Assembly: GCA_016786885.1 (NCBI GenBank)
Contig: JAEUVO010000031.1
Coordinates: forward strand, 62,001 to 126,000
Reading direction: 5' to 3'
Source of the DNA: Chitinophagaceae bacterium
GTDB lineage: Bacteria; Bacteroidota; Bacteroidia; Chitinophagales; Chitinophagaceae
Length of the DNA: 64,000 bases
Under the pieces are notes generated by a model that saw nothing but the letters and a program-made list of their open reading frames with translations, made no database searches and was not told where the DNA came from. How positions within the stretch are numbered: the first letter of the stretch is position 1; the number at the start of each line of letters is the position of its first letter. The position numbers were made by a program, and so were the translations under genes. Of this stretch, positions 27,707 through 37,463 are shown in pieces.

Positions 27707-30292
27707 TTATTTCGCTTCAAGTGCATTATTTATCAGGAATAACAAATTCCCCCGGTGAGCTTTTGTTTCTTCGTTAAGTGAAACTGCTGCTGCCAGTTGT
27801 GTTTTTAACTTTTTTATGGTGTTCAATGCAGCGGCTCTTGCAATATCATCATACCCCAGGGATTTTGCATCGAGAATGAACGCAGCCTGTTTTACAAAGG
27901 CGGTCTGCAGGTACTGACGGTATACATTCACATTGCCTTTGATATCTGCATCGAAGCAGGCTTTTAGCAGGTCATTCATTACATCCGCAACACTATATTG
28001 GTTGCCATACAGGCGACTGTTAGTGATCCTTTGCATCGTAGAAGGATGAAGGATATGTGCTATAGCTGCACCCTGATTATTTAATATAACAGCAGTAACC
28101 CTGTAGTCGTCACCACTACCGTTCTGGTTGAAACCACGACGCTGTGGCTGCAAGTAAGGAAATACCTGCGCATCGGCATCAAAGGCTCCGGGAGCCAGAA
28201 CGTATTTACTTAATATTTCCATTGCTTTTTTCTGTGTAGCTATTGACACTGGAGTAAATGGTTTGTTTCCAGAGTTCTGATCAGGAGTACTGCGGTCAAC
28301 GTAAATTCCACCGATATAGCGGCTCACTGCAGCAATCATACTGTTTCTTTGACCTTGCAAGGCGCCATATCTTGAACGCAGTTCGGCAAAGCTTTGACCG
28401 GGTTTGCTGTATTTCTGCACAAGTCTTCCCATAACCGTATTTACCAGTTTGAACCTGTCTTCAGCATAGGCAATGGGATCACTGCTCATATCATTTACAT
28501 TCACTCTTGGATCCATTGCTTTACCGGGTGCTCTCATATCATCACCATCATTACCAAACGTAAGCTTAGGGTCTGTACTTCTGCTGAGAATGTTTTTCAG
28601 TCCGGCTTCTTCTTCAGTTGCTGAGAAAGGTGTATATCCATATTCAATAGCCCAGATATCATAAGGGCCAACAACAGTTGTGTAATAGTCGCCTTGTTTA
28701 CTTTTATCTGAAGCGATATTAACGGCAGGATAATCCATCACTGAGCCTATCAACCCGATTTTCCGGGTGATCTCTTTATTATGGACTTCGGCCGGAGAAA
28801 GCATCTGGCTTGCTTTCATATTATGGTTAAGCCCAAGTGTATGTCCCATTTCATGCATGATCAGGTAGAGCAGGAACTGTTTATGCATTTCTTTGATTTC
28901 AGCAGGGCTAGCTTCCATAGCATCTGCCACAGTCATTCCGGTGGTTAATTGTGCTTTTAATTCCTGCGCTAATACACAATTTGCATAATGATTATGGTCC
29001 ATTCCGGGAATATGGAATTCAGGTTTGTTATCAGCAGCAGGGCCACTGAATAATTCATCTATTATAGGAGTAGCGCTTCCGCTAAACCACTCTACAGTAA
29101 TATCAGCGCCTAAAATTTGCCCTGTTTTTGGATTCACAAAACTTGGCCCGATAGCACCATAACTGGGCTGAGCTGAAGATACCCAGCGGATCACATTGTA
29201 TCGGATATCTGCCGGATCCCAATCAGCATCATCAGGCATTATCTTCATCTGTACAGCATTTTTAAAACCAGCCTTTTCAAAAGCAGCATTCCATTTCAAC
29301 CCTGCATCCACAATTGTCTGACGATATTCAACAGGTGTTGTATTCTCAACCCAATAAACAATTGGTTCTACAGGCTCGCTGACGGCAGCACCCGCATCTT
29401 TCTTTTGCAGATTCCAGCGGTTTATCTTGTCTTTATAAGGAACCGGGCTGATGCTGGTTTGGTCTGTTACCTGTTGCATAAAATAACCTACCCTTGGATC
29501 ATCTCTGCGGGGGCGAAAATCATTCGAAGGCATTTCAATCAGGCTGTGTTGCATTCTTACTCTTACATACCTCGGATCAGTAATATCTGGCCCGCCTGAT
29601 ACAATTGCTCCCGGGTTGTCATATGCCATATCCACTACTACGTCAGTATTATTAGGGAAGGAACGGATCGTATGGTATTTTGATTTGGTGGGATTTAATC
29701 CGCCAAGTGAAAAAGAAAGACCGGGGGGCATTCCGGGAAAGCTGGCAGGTTTTACCGGATCCATTTTTTCACTAATGAAGAATCCATCTGCAGCTATCAG
29801 GTACCCGGCACTATCTTCCGACACATATTTCTCTGATAAAAAGACTGCTTCGGGCTTGTCAACATTCTTTGTTTTGCTAACCGGGTTATTTTCATCATAG
29901 TAGAAAGAAGTGTTCACCCTGGAGAATTCAAGCTTGTCAAATGATTTCTGCACTTTGAAAACGAAAGTGGCTCTGTGCATACTTTGATTTAAAAAGAATT
30001 GGGTTGGGCCGCTTATAGAAAAACTTTGATAAATGAACTCCTTACCCAATTGGCTTTTTTTGACGTACAATTGTACACTTCCGGTAGCGGTATCCTGGTA
30101 TAAGGTAAATAAGCCGTCAATTTTTTTACTGCTTTTTACTTTGTCTGTAATACCAGCCGGTTTTTTTGATTTGGAAGAATCCATTGCAGCGGGGTTAGCA
30201 CCTCCCGGACCAGGTATAGCAGGTTTGTTTTGAGCAGCGGCTGTCAGCATAAGTCCTGATGACAGTACGGCAAGTAGTGATGTTGACTTCAT
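27707..30292 (-). CDS. zinc-dependent metalloprotease (DUF5117/DUF4953 type)
   Basis: An 861-residue exported protein with a signal peptide (SSGLMLTAAAQ). The metzincin-like zinc site HEMGHTLGLNH spans H480-H490 (HExxHxxGxxH-type). The N-terminal region (residues 50-260, DGLFTLYQDTATGSVQLYVKK) and the C-terminal alpha-rich domain match the large Bacteroidota metalloprotease family with DUF5117, DUF5118 and DUF4953 domains. The likely site is the periplasm or outer membrane; the substrate is unknown. It is divergent from the MutS2-like gene. Confidence 0.88.
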   Translation of the reverse strand: MKSTSLLAVLSSGLMLTAAAQNKPAIPGPGGANPAAMDSSKSKKPAGITDKVKSSKKIDGLFTLYQDTATGSVQLYVKKSQLGKEFIYQSFSISGPTQFFLNQSMHRATFVFKVQKSFDKLEFSRVNTSFYYDENNPVSKTKNVDKPEAVFLSEKYVSEDSAGYLIAADGFFISEKMDPVKPASFPGMPPGLSFSLGGLNPTKSKYHTIRSFPNNTDVVVDMAYDNPGAIVSGGPDITDPRYVRVRMQHSLIEMPSNDFRPRRDDPRVGYFMQQVTDQTSISPVPYKDKINRWNLQKKDAGAAVSEPVEPIVYWVENTTPVEYRQTIVDAGLKWNAAFEKAGFKNAVQMKIMPDDADWDPADIRYNVIRWVSSAQPSYGAIGPSFVNPKTGQILGADITVEWFSGSATPIIDELFSGPAADNKPEFHIPGMDHNHYANCVLAQELKAQLTTGMTVADAMEASPAEIKEMHKQFLLYLIMHEMGHTLGLNHNMKASQMLSPAEVHNKEITRKIGLIGSVMDYPAVNIASDKSKQGDYYTTVVGPYDIWAIEYGYTPFSATEEEAGLKNILSRSTDPKLTFGNDGDDMRAPGKAMDPRVNVNDMSSDPIAYAEDRFKLVNTVMGRLVQKYSKPGQSFAELRSRYGALQGQRNSMIAAVSRYIGGIYVDRSTPDQNSGNKPFTPVSIATQKKAMEILSKYVLAPGAFDADAQVFPYLQPQRRGFNQNGSGDDYRVTAVILNNQGAAIAHILHPSTMQRITNSRLYGNQYSVADVMNDLLKACFDADIKGNVNVYRQYLQTAFVKQAAFILDAKSLGYDDIARAAALNTIKKLKTQLAAAVSLNEETKAHRGNLLFLINNALEAK

Positions 30293-30486
30293 ATGGAATT
30301 ATTGTTTGTGGATAAATATTGATCTACAAGTTTAGTGATCAATGCGCACCGAAAGATAAGGAATTGTATGAATGGGATAAATGGGGGATAAAAGACGCTC
30401 CGCCCGGATATTGTACAGGTGGATAATCCATAGTATGTGTGAAAGTCCGAAATTCGCATCCTGTATACTCTAATTAAGGAATATTA

Positions 30487-32595
30487 ATGAAGCTTTTCCC
30501 GGAATCTGCACATATCCAGCTTGAATTCAATAAGGTAAAGGATCTCTTGTCAAATTATTGCCAGACAGACCATGCCAGGAATAAAGCCCTGCAACTTCGT
30601 ATTCATACCCGTAAAGAGTTTATTGAAGTAGAGCTGAAGCAAAGTCATGAATACCGGCAATTGCTATCAAACAATATTTATTTTCCGAACGATTATGTAC
30701 TTAACCTGTCTAAGGAATTGAAACTATTGTCGATTCCGGGTGCTTTATTGACTGGAGAACAATTAATGCTTATAAGAAGGCTTGCAGAAAGTATTGAAAA
30801 AATTTTTCGTTGGTTCGATGCTGAAAAAAGGGCAGCTTATAACGGACTGGTAAAAGTTATTGGTGGCGTATATTATGAAAAAGTAATTATACAACTGATT
30901 GATGAAGTGCTGGATGATTACGGGCAGGTGAAAGATAATGCGTCAAATGAACTGAAAGATATACGAATGAACCTGTACCGGAAACGTAATGAATTAAGAA
31001 GGGTTTTCGAAAAGATTGTTGCAAAACTAAATAAGCAAGGCTACCTGGCGGAGATTGAAGAGAGCTTCATGAGTGGAAGAAGGGTGGTTGCTGTTTTTGC
31101 AGAGCAAAAAAGAACAGTGAAGGGGATTTTGCATGGAGAAAGCGATAGTCGTAAAACAGCATTTGTTGAACCAGAGGAAACAATTGAGCTGAATAACCAG
31201 GTGCATGAGTTGGAAAATGATGAAAGAAAAGAAGTGTATCGTATACTGCGGGAACTGACTGCAAAACTCTCGATACATGCTTCTTTGCTTCTGGCCTATC
31301 ATGCTGTGGTTGGTGAGTATGATTTTATCAGGGCAAAAGCAAAACTAGCGTTAGATATTAATGGTGAATATCCATCAATAACAGATAAAGCTGCTGTTCA
31401 TCTTATAGAAGCGTACCACCCGTTATTGTATTTGTATAATCAACGTTCTAATAAACGGACCATACCTGTTACTCTTACTTTGGATGATACGAAACGCATA
31501 TTAGTGATAAGTGGTCCCAATGCAGGGGGCAAAACGGTCACATTAAAAACGATTGGCCTGTTGCAAATGATGGTGCAAAGCGGATTACTGGTGCCTGTTC
31601 ATCCGTCCTCACAGTTTGGTATTTTTAAACAACTGATGATTCATATTGGCGACACCCAAAGTATCGAATTTGAATTAAGCACTTACAGCAGCCATTTATT
31701 GCACATGAAACACTTTATGGAGAATGCCAATGGCCGCACTCTTTTCTTTATTGATGAATTAGGCAGTGGTAGTGATCCTAATCTCGGGGGAGCCTTTGCG
31801 GAAGTAATATTACAGGAGTTGGTTAAAAAGCATGCTATTGGGGTGGTGACAACGCATTACCTGAACCTAAAGGTGATGGCAGGTAAGACTGCCGGAGTTA
31901 TTAATGGTGCTATGGCTTTTGATGAGAAGCATTTACAGCCTCAGTATAAATTGATCATCGGTAAACCGGGAAGCTCTTACACTTTTTCTATAGCTGAGCG
32001 AATAGGATTGGATAAGAACCTCATCAACCGGGCCAGGCAATTGGTGGATGAAGACCAGTTCAGGCTTGACAAACTGTTGAACCGAACCGAACAGGATCTG
32101 CAGGTAATTGAAAAAAAAGAGAAAACACTGAACCAGGCAATAAAAGATAATGAACGGCTCAGGAAAGAGATACAACTGGTAATGGATAAGGAAAAGCATC
32201 GCCAACAGATTGAAATACTTAAAGAGCAAAGCCGTGTTTCAGAGGAAAAGATCGCCTACCTTAAGGATATGGAGCGGAAATTGAAGCAATTATTGATTGA
32301 ATGGAGAAAAGAGGAGAATAAGAACAAGGTAATAAAACAAATGGAGGCATTATTGTTTAAGAAAGATGAGAAAAAGGCCGTAAGCAAGATGCAGAAGAAG
32401 ATTGATGCCAAATTCAGTGAGGTTGGCGGTGATATAAAAATTGGATACAAAGTGAAGATGAAAAGCAATCACCAGGTAGGGGAAGTGATTGAACTCAGAG
32501 GTAAAAGGGCGGTGGTGAAAATTGGATTACTTCCAATGCAGGTGGACATAAAAAATCTGGTAGTGGTAAAAGAAAAGAAGGAAGAGGCGAAATAA
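30487..32595 (+). CDS. MutS2-like DNA-binding ATPase without Smr domain
   Basis: A 702-residue ABC-type ATPase of the MutS superfamily. The clamp and core region spans residues 1-320. Walker A is GPNAGGKTVT (G343 onward), the Walker B/signature region is FFIDELGSGSDPNLGGAF near residue 422, and a long charged coiled coil covers about 520-650, as in MutS2. Standard MutS2 proteins are about 780 residues and end in an Smr nuclease domain; this one ends after a short KOW-like strand region (YKVKMKSNHQVGEVIELRGK) with no Smr. A role in ribosome rescue or recombination suppression is family knowledge only. Confidence 0.85.
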   Translation: MKLFPESAHIQLEFNKVKDLLSNYCQTDHARNKALQLRIHTRKEFIEVELKQSHEYRQLLSNNIYFPNDYVLNLSKELKLLSIPGALLTGEQLMLIRRLAESIEKIFRWFDAEKRAAYNGLVKVIGGVYYEKVIIQLIDEVLDDYGQVKDNASNELKDIRMNLYRKRNELRRVFEKIVAKLNKQGYLAEIEESFMSGRRVVAVFAEQKRTVKGILHGESDSRKTAFVEPEETIELNNQVHELENDERKEVYRILRELTAKLSIHASLLLAYHAVVGEYDFIRAKAKLALDINGEYPSITDKAAVHLIEAYHPLLYLYNQRSNKRTIPVTLTLDDTKRILVISGPNAGGKTVTLKTIGLLQMMVQSGLLVPVHPSSQFGIFKQLMIHIGDTQSIEFELSTYSSHLLHMKHFMENANGRTLFFIDELGSGSDPNLGGAFAEVILQELVKKHAIGVVTTHYLNLKVMAGKTAGVINGAMAFDEKHLQPQYKLIIGKPGSSYTFSIAERIGLDKNLINRARQLVDEDQFRLDKLLNRTEQDLQVIEKKEKTLNQAIKDNERLRKEIQLVMDKEKHRQQIEILKEQSRVSEEKIAYLKDMERKLKQLLIEWRKEENKNKVIKQMEALLFKKDEKKAVSKMQKKIDAKFSEVGGDIKIGYKVKMKSNHQVGEVIELRGKRAVVKIGLLPMQVDIKNLVVVKEKKEEAK

Positions 32596-32598
32596 AAA

Positions 32599-32622
32599 AG
32601 CGAAACCTTACGGGGTTTCGCT
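32599..32622. terminator. terminator after the MutS2-like gene
   Basis: AGCGAAACC at 32599-32607 pairs with GGTTTCGCT at 32614-32622. The T-run is on the minus-strand side (AAAAAA before the stem), so it may mainly serve the convergent CBS gene. Confidence 0.65.
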
Positions 32623-32644
32623 GTGTATTTAATGAGTGTGTAAG

Positions 32645-33073
32645 TCAGCTTTGGATGTAACTCTGTAATTGATTGATAGTTTCTTTTTGTGACAGGATAG
32701 TCTCCTTTACCACATCACTCATAGAAATAATGCCGGTAAGCTTATTATTGTCAAATACAGGCATATAACGGATATTTTTTGTGGTCATCAGCTCCATGCA
32801 ATGTTCAATTTTGTCTGAAGGACTAATCGAGGGCAGGTCTGTAGACATAATATCTGAGACCTTTGTTTCAGCAGAATTTTTCCCTTTCAGAATTACTTTT
32901 CTTGAGTAATCTCTCTCTGTAACAATGCCCAGGTAATTATTGCCCTGCATTACCACCAATGAGCCGATATTTTTCTCTGCCATTATTTGCAAAGCTTCGA
33001 TCACTGTTGTGTCCGGTGAAGCAGTGACAGGGTTAAAATTTTTACGATTCAAGACAGAAGAAACTGTATTCAT
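32645..33073 (-). CDS. two-CBS-domain protein
   Basis: A 142-residue cytosolic protein made of two CBS modules (about residues 8-65, TTVIEALQIMAEKNIGSLVV and GIVTERDYSRKV; and 75-130, IEHCMELMTTKNIRYMPVF and GIISMSDVVKETI). Such stand-alone pairs bind adenosine nucleotides and act as energy sensors or regulators. No partner enzyme is adjacent, so the target is unknown. Confidence 0.9.
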   Translation of the reverse strand: MNTVSSVLNRKNFNPVTASPDTTVIEALQIMAEKNIGSLVVMQGNNYLGIVTERDYSRKVILKGKNSAETKVSDIMSTDLPSISPSDKIEHCMELMTTKNIRYMPVFDNNKLTGIISMSDVVKETILSQKETINQLQSYIQS

Positions 33074-33237
33074 GCATGCAGTATTTTTTTTCCAGATGAA
33101 ATTTACGAAAAGAATTGACCCTTGCCAAAACTATTTTATGTTACTTTTTGATCCATGAATATTTGTATTTAAAACATGAACTGTAAAATCATTTCCTTTT
33201 TATACCTTGTATTATAATTGCTGCAAGTAATTCCGGA

Positions 33238-34254
33238 ATGGATCAAAAACCCACCACGATAAAAGAAATAGCGCAACGGCTGAATGTTTCCATTTCAACT
33301 GTATCAAGAGCATTGCATAATCATCCGAGCATAGGCCTTCGCACAAAAATGCAGGTTCAAAAACTGGCGGAAGAGCTCCATTATGAACCCAACCAGGCTG
33401 CTATTTCATTTAAGCAGGGGAAAACAATGACATTGGGTGTTATTCTTCCCAGCTTAGGTGAAGAGTTCTTCTCCATTGCTATTAATGGTATTGAGGATGT
33501 GGCCACTGAAAATAAATATACAGTATTGATCGGTCAGTCACATGATAATACAGAAAGAGAAGCACAGATTGTTGATACTATGCGCCGGCATAGGGTGGAT
33601 GGATTAGTCGTATCGCTGGCAAAGACTACAAAATCATACGAACATTTTGAGCAACTTAAAAAATATAATATTCCGATCGTTTTTTTTGACAGGGTCCCGG
33701 ATAATAAGGATGCATTTAGTGTTTCATGTAACCTGCATAACAGTTCTGTTGAATTAGTGGACTGGCTCGTTAGCAAAGGACATAAAAGAATTGGTTTTAT
33801 TAAGGGGCCTGACGCAATTGTTCACTCAGGACAAAGATTAAGTGGTTACTATGAAGGGCTTAAGAAGCATAACATTAAACCCGATGCTGCACTTGTGGTT
33901 ACGACTGATTTGAGTAGTGCAAAGACAAATGATGCTATGCATAAATTGTTAGCATTGAAGAACCATCCCGATGCTGTAATGGCTTTCAATGACTATGTGG
34001 CGCTGGATGCAATTAAATACACAAAAAGCAAGGGGCTAAAGGTGAATAAAGATATTGTTTTTGTCAGCTATGCAAATCTCCCGATTACCAGTTATATGGA
34101 TAACCCTCCAATTGCATCTGTAGAGCAATTCCCTTATCAGCAGGCAGAAAAAGCAACAGCTATTTTGTTGCAAATTATTAGCTCCGGAGCAGCAAGTGAA
34201 AGTATCCCGCATAAGATTTTGTTGGAGAGTAAAGTGATTGTCAACAGGCAATAA
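33238..34254 (+). CDS. LacI-family transcriptional regulator
   Basis: A 338-residue repressor-type protein. The N-terminal helix-turn-helix (TIKEIAQRLNVSISTVSRAL, residues 6-25) and hinge helix are followed by a periplasmic-binding-like sensor domain (GVILPSLGEEFFSIAINGIE from residue 65, DGLVVSLAKTT, GHKRIGFIKGP, PDAVMAFNDYVALDAIKY). Residue 260 onwards fits normal LacI length. No sugar-use operon is adjacent, so the inducer and targets are unknown. Confidence 0.93.
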   Translation: MDQKPTTIKEIAQRLNVSISTVSRALHNHPSIGLRTKMQVQKLAEELHYEPNQAAISFKQGKTMTLGVILPSLGEEFFSIAINGIEDVATENKYTVLIGQSHDNTEREAQIVDTMRRHRVDGLVVSLAKTTKSYEHFEQLKKYNIPIVFFDRVPDNKDAFSVSCNLHNSSVELVDWLVSKGHKRIGFIKGPDAIVHSGQRLSGYYEGLKKHNIKPDAALVVTTDLSSAKTNDAMHKLLALKNHPDAVMAFNDYVALDAIKYTKSKGLKVNKDIVFVSYANLPITSYMDNPPIASVEQFPYQQAEKATAILLQIISSGAASESIPHKILLESKVIVNRQ

Positions 34255-34359
34255 TGATTCTTTATTGATGTTTTCATAATACAGTTATTTCAATAGCCGG
34301 TAACAGGTTTTTTTACATAACTTTACTGCCATTTTAAAATAAATCACAAATAGATTACC

Positions 34360-34857
34360 ATGAAAAAGTATTTTGTTCTTTCCTTAGCAGGGCTGCTCTT
34401 TTTTTCTTTTTCTTCCCTGGCGCAAAAAGCAGATTCGGATCCTAATGTAATACAGACTGATGATGGCAGGTCATTAAAGCGTTTATTTAAGATACAAAAT
34501 GTTACAGAAGATAAAACGGAAGTAATTGATATAATTGGATCAGGCAACGCTTCTTTTTCAGCTTCTAATATAGCTGATGGCTCATCATCCAGTTATAACC
34601 ATTCTTTGCGGATTACCCTGACACTTACAACACCTTCTAATGTGAAAGGAACTTACCAACTGGTATTTTATTCAAATGGAGAAAAAGTTCCTTATGCGGC
34701 CGGATCGGCAGATGGGGTAGTTGCTGTATTTTATCCTGTAAGCATGTATGAAGGAATAAAGCAGAAGCTTGATCAGTCGTTCGCTGCAAAGAAAAAAGTG
34801 CAATTAAAAGTAATTCAAAAAACAAACGGATACAGGGAAGGCACCCTCCTGTTCTGA
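34360..34857 (+). CDS. small secreted protein of unknown function
   Basis: A 165-residue protein with a clear signal peptide (LAGLLFFSFSSLAQ, cleavage after about residue 22). The mature part is beta-rich (RSLKRLFKIQNVTEDKTEVI, SLRITLTLTTPSNVKGTYQL). I do not recognise a family. It stands alone between the LacI gene and a strong terminator. Confidence 0.7.
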   Translation: MKKYFVLSLAGLLFFSFSSLAQKADSDPNVIQTDDGRSLKRLFKIQNVTEDKTEVIDIIGSGNASFSASNIADGSSSSYNHSLRITLTLTTPSNVKGTYQLVFYSNGEKVPYAAGSADGVVAVFYPVSMYEGIKQKLDQSFAAKKKVQLKVIQKTNGYREGTLLF

Positions 34858-34874
34858 AACAGGTAACTTCAATA

Positions 34875-34910
34875 AAAAAAGCAAAGCATTCAAAGCTTTG
34901 CTTTTTTTTT
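34875..34910 (+). terminator. terminator after the 34360 gene
   Basis: AAAAAGCAAAGC pairs with GCTTTGCTTTTT, followed by a continued T-run. The next gene starts 15 bases later. Confidence 0.9.
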
Positions 34911-34924
34911 ATCTTAGGGCTGAA

Positions 34925-36673
34925 ATGAAAATTAGTCAGTTTCTGCTGGTATCGCTGTTGTGCAGTCTTGCCGCTTCTTCCCAGGAGCCGGATGAAAAAT
35001 TCTTGCTAAAAGCCATCAGCAACCGGGACAATCAAAAAGCAGCCGGTTATTATAAAACATTGGTTGATGCCTATGACAGCGCAAATGCTGCCGGACGGAA
35101 TATATTCCTCATTTTTTTTACCGTTCATTGTACAGATAAAGACCCTTATGTTGCATCCCGAAGCCTTTTATGGGCAGGCTATCTGCGCACAATTCCACCT
35201 ATCAATGACCTTGGCCCGAAAATTTTTGATAATGATACCGGCCTGCTGAAGCAGGCCATCAATAAAGCGGTGGAAAGCGGTGATGAGTATCTGATGATGG
35301 AAATATTTGAACAATGCGCCGACAGGTACCGCCGCAATGGACGGAGGGAGCAGGCTTTGTTTTATTACCTGAAAGCTGGTGAAATGCGGAAAGGGAAAGG
35401 GGAAATAGCTATAAGCCCCTCTTATAATTTTTATTCGCAACTGTCAGAATTGCTATTTGCCATGCAGGAATATAAAGAAGCCGAAAATTCTCTGCGGCAA
35501 GTGTTGATAATGCCAATGCCTGTGCCAAGTGAGCGGCTGAGAGTAAATGCTTATAATACGCTGGCCCTTTGTTTTCAGCGGGCTGGCAACTATGATTCGG
35601 CTCTTCACTGGTTTGAAAAAACCCGGGAGTTTGCCGGGCGAAACAGAGATACGGTATGGATGGGAATTGCGAAAGGAAATATTGGCGCTGTTTATTTTGA
35701 ACAGAGGCAATATGACAGGGCATTGCCACTTTTGTGGGATGATTATTACACAACATTGAAATATGGAGAAACCAACAGCGCCGGAAATACCCTGCACCGC
35801 ATAGCTATTATTTATTTAAGCCAAAACAAAAAAGATAGTGCCCTGATGCTGGCCAGAAAATCCCTGCAGCTTACAGCCGGTAAGCAAGATTTGGGTTTTA
35901 ATGTAAACTATATCCGCAATGCTTATTATTCCCTCAGCGAAGTTTTTAAATCAGCCGGGCAGGCTGACAGCGCAGCATACTATGGAACATTGTATGACCA
36001 TCTGAAAGATTCACTGGAACTGGCCGTAGCCAGGAGCCGGGCCGATGTGGTGCAGACAAAATTTGAATTTGAAAAATCATCCAACCGCATCAATAACCTG
36101 CTGAATGAAAAACAGGCAGAGAAGACCCGCCGGAATTTATTACTGGCCGGTTTGCTGCTGGTCATTATTTCGGGCTGGTTTTATTTCCGCTGGCAGCGGC
36201 AGCGGTTTAAAACAAAACAGCAGGCATTGGTTTTTGAAAAAGAAAAAGCAGAAGCTGAAATAAAAAATGCAAAGCAACAGCTGAATGAGTTTACTCATAA
36301 TATCATTGATAAAAATGAAATGATAGAAAAACTGCAGACGCAGTTGCAGCAGCAAAACATGCAGCTTAATGAAGAACTGCTGAACCAGAGCATACTCACC
36401 GAAAACGACTGGCTCCGCTTTAAAGATATGTTTGAAAAAGCCAATCCCGGTTTTATACAACAATTACAAAAAGCCGCTCCTGATATTACCACAGCCGAGA
36501 TACGTTATGCAACGCTTATCTACCTCAACCTCGGCAGCAAACATATTGCCTCTATGCTGGGCATTGGCGCCGATGCTGTACGTAAAACCCGGCAGCGCCT
36601 CCGCCAGCGGCTGAATATCGCTGCAGATGAAAATGCACTGGAGGAATTCATCAAAAATATCCGGGGAGTTTAA
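34925..36673 (+). CDS. TPR sensor-regulator with membrane helix and C-terminal HTH
   Basis: A 582-residue protein starting MKISQFLLVSLLCSLAASSQ (signal peptide or anchor). Tetratricopeptide repeats cover about residues 100-360 (for example NAYNTLALCFQRAGNYDSAL, NIGAVYFEQRQYDRALPLL). A transmembrane helix follows near 405-425 (LLLAGLLLVIISGWFYFRW), then a coiled coil (QQALVFEKEKAEAEIKNAKQ) and a C-terminal LuxR-like helix-turn-helix (EIRYATLIYLNLGSKHIASM, then RKTRQRLRQRLNI). This is the Bacteroidota one-protein signalling layout: external TPR, cytoplasmic DNA-binding domain. It precedes a colinear group of small and surface proteins it may control. Confidence 0.85.
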   Translation: MKISQFLLVSLLCSLAASSQEPDEKFLLKAISNRDNQKAAGYYKTLVDAYDSANAAGRNIFLIFFTVHCTDKDPYVASRSLLWAGYLRTIPPINDLGPKIFDNDTGLLKQAINKAVESGDEYLMMEIFEQCADRYRRNGRREQALFYYLKAGEMRKGKGEIAISPSYNFYSQLSELLFAMQEYKEAENSLRQVLIMPMPVPSERLRVNAYNTLALCFQRAGNYDSALHWFEKTREFAGRNRDTVWMGIAKGNIGAVYFEQRQYDRALPLLWDDYYTTLKYGETNSAGNTLHRIAIIYLSQNKKDSALMLARKSLQLTAGKQDLGFNVNYIRNAYYSLSEVFKSAGQADSAAYYGTLYDHLKDSLELAVARSRADVVQTKFEFEKSSNRINNLLNEKQAEKTRRNLLLAGLLLVIISGWFYFRWQRQRFKTKQQALVFEKEKAEAEIKNAKQQLNEFTHNIIDKNEMIEKLQTQLQQQNMQLNEELLNQSILTENDWLRFKDMFEKANPGFIQQLQKAAPDITTAEIRYATLIYLNLGSKHIASMLGIGADAVRKTRQRLRQRLNIAADENALEEFIKNIRGV

Positions 36674-36681
36674 TCTTCCAT

Positions 36682-36703
36682 ACCTGCCTGCCGGCAGACA
36701 GGT
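36682..36703. repeat. short palindromic repeat (ACCTGCCTGC type)
   Basis: The 22-base imperfect palindrome consists of ACCTGCCTGCC facing GGCAGACAGGT. A closely related perfect palindrome occurs at 61880-61897 inside a coding region, suggesting a dispersed genomic repeat. Confidence 0.55.
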
Positions 36704-36839
36704 TTAAAGTGTTGGCCACACGGACATTTCAATTTGACGGAATGTTACTGCTTTAAAAAACCTTAAACCTCAAACTTTAAACTTCAAACTCTTCCTTGTC
36801 CCGTTTTGTCACACCCTCTGTCACTTACTGTCCCGCCAG

Positions 36840-36872
36840 AAAATAGTAAGGCCCGGTCTGCCGGGCTATTTT
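36840..36872 (+). terminator. terminator downstream of the TPR-HTH gene
   Basis: GCCCGG-tctg-CCGGGC at 36851-36866 with outer AAAATA/TATTTT pairing and a T-run on the plus side. It lies about 170 bases after the TPR-HTH stop, so the following genes probably have their own promoter. Confidence 0.7.
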
Positions 36873-36904
36873 CATGATTGCAAACCAGAACAGTTGTGGC
36901 AACC

Positions 36905-37054
36905 ATGAAATTAAAATTTAAAAACTACTGGGGCTATCTGCTGCTTGCAATTATTACAGCCTTGCTGCTTTACCTGTTGCTGGAAAGCAGGCAGCGGACA
37001 AAGCAGATAGATGAGACATTAAAAAAAAGAACAACAATTAACCTTAACCATTAA
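36905..37054 (+). CDS. 49-residue single-helix membrane protein
   Basis: A small open frame starting MKLKFKNYWG. It has one hydrophobic helix (residues about 10-27, GYLLLAIITALLLYLLL) followed by a basic tail (ESRQRTKQIDETLKKRT). The stop at 37054 is 9 bases before the next ATG, so it is probably cotranslated with the DUF4907-like gene. No family is recognised; it could assist export or anchor a partner. Confidence 0.55.
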   Translation: MKLKFKNYWGYLLLAIITALLLYLLLESRQRTKQIDETLKKRTTINLNH

Positions 37055-37063
37055 ACCTTATTT

Positions 37064-37450
37064 ATGCGAAAAATTTTATGGCTGCCACTGCTGTTTATGC
37101 TGTTTTCAGCCGCACATGCCTTAGCACAGGGGCCGGTCGCACTTAATACCGATTCGCTGAAGAAAGTAGCTGCTGAAATTAAAAAAGCCAACCAGGAGAA
37201 AGCGGCGAAAACAAAGTTTCAATTTTTTATTATTAGGGCAGACAGCGCCACATACGGCTATAGTATATATGCGGACGGGCAACTCTATATCTGGCAAACC
37301 AATATACCCGGCATGCCCGGCGCAAAAGGTTTTGCCAACCATGCCCTGGCAACAAAATGCGCCGAACTTATAATACAAAAAATAAAAAAAGGCGAAATGC
37401 CGCCCTCGCTTACCGAAGAAGAACTCAAAAAAAATCATTTGATTAACTGA
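37064..37450 (+). CDS. secreted DUF4907-like protein
   Basis: A 128-residue protein with a signal peptide (LLFMLFSAAHALAQ). The mature part contains YGYSIYADGQLYIWQTNIPG and GFANHALATKCAELIIQKIK, then EMPPSLTEEEL near the end. This resembles the small Bacteroidota DUF4907 family, often encoded beside kelch-repeat surface proteins. The function is unknown. It sits 9 bases after the 49-residue gene and 13 bases before the kelch gene, so the three look like one operon. Confidence 0.65.
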   Translation: MRKILWLPLLFMLFSAAHALAQGPVALNTDSLKKVAAEIKKANQEKAAKTKFQFFIIRADSATYGYSIYADGQLYIWQTNIPGMPGAKGFANHALATKCAELIIQKIKKGEMPPSLTEEELKKNHLIN

Positions 37451-37463
37451 TAAAGTAATTTAT

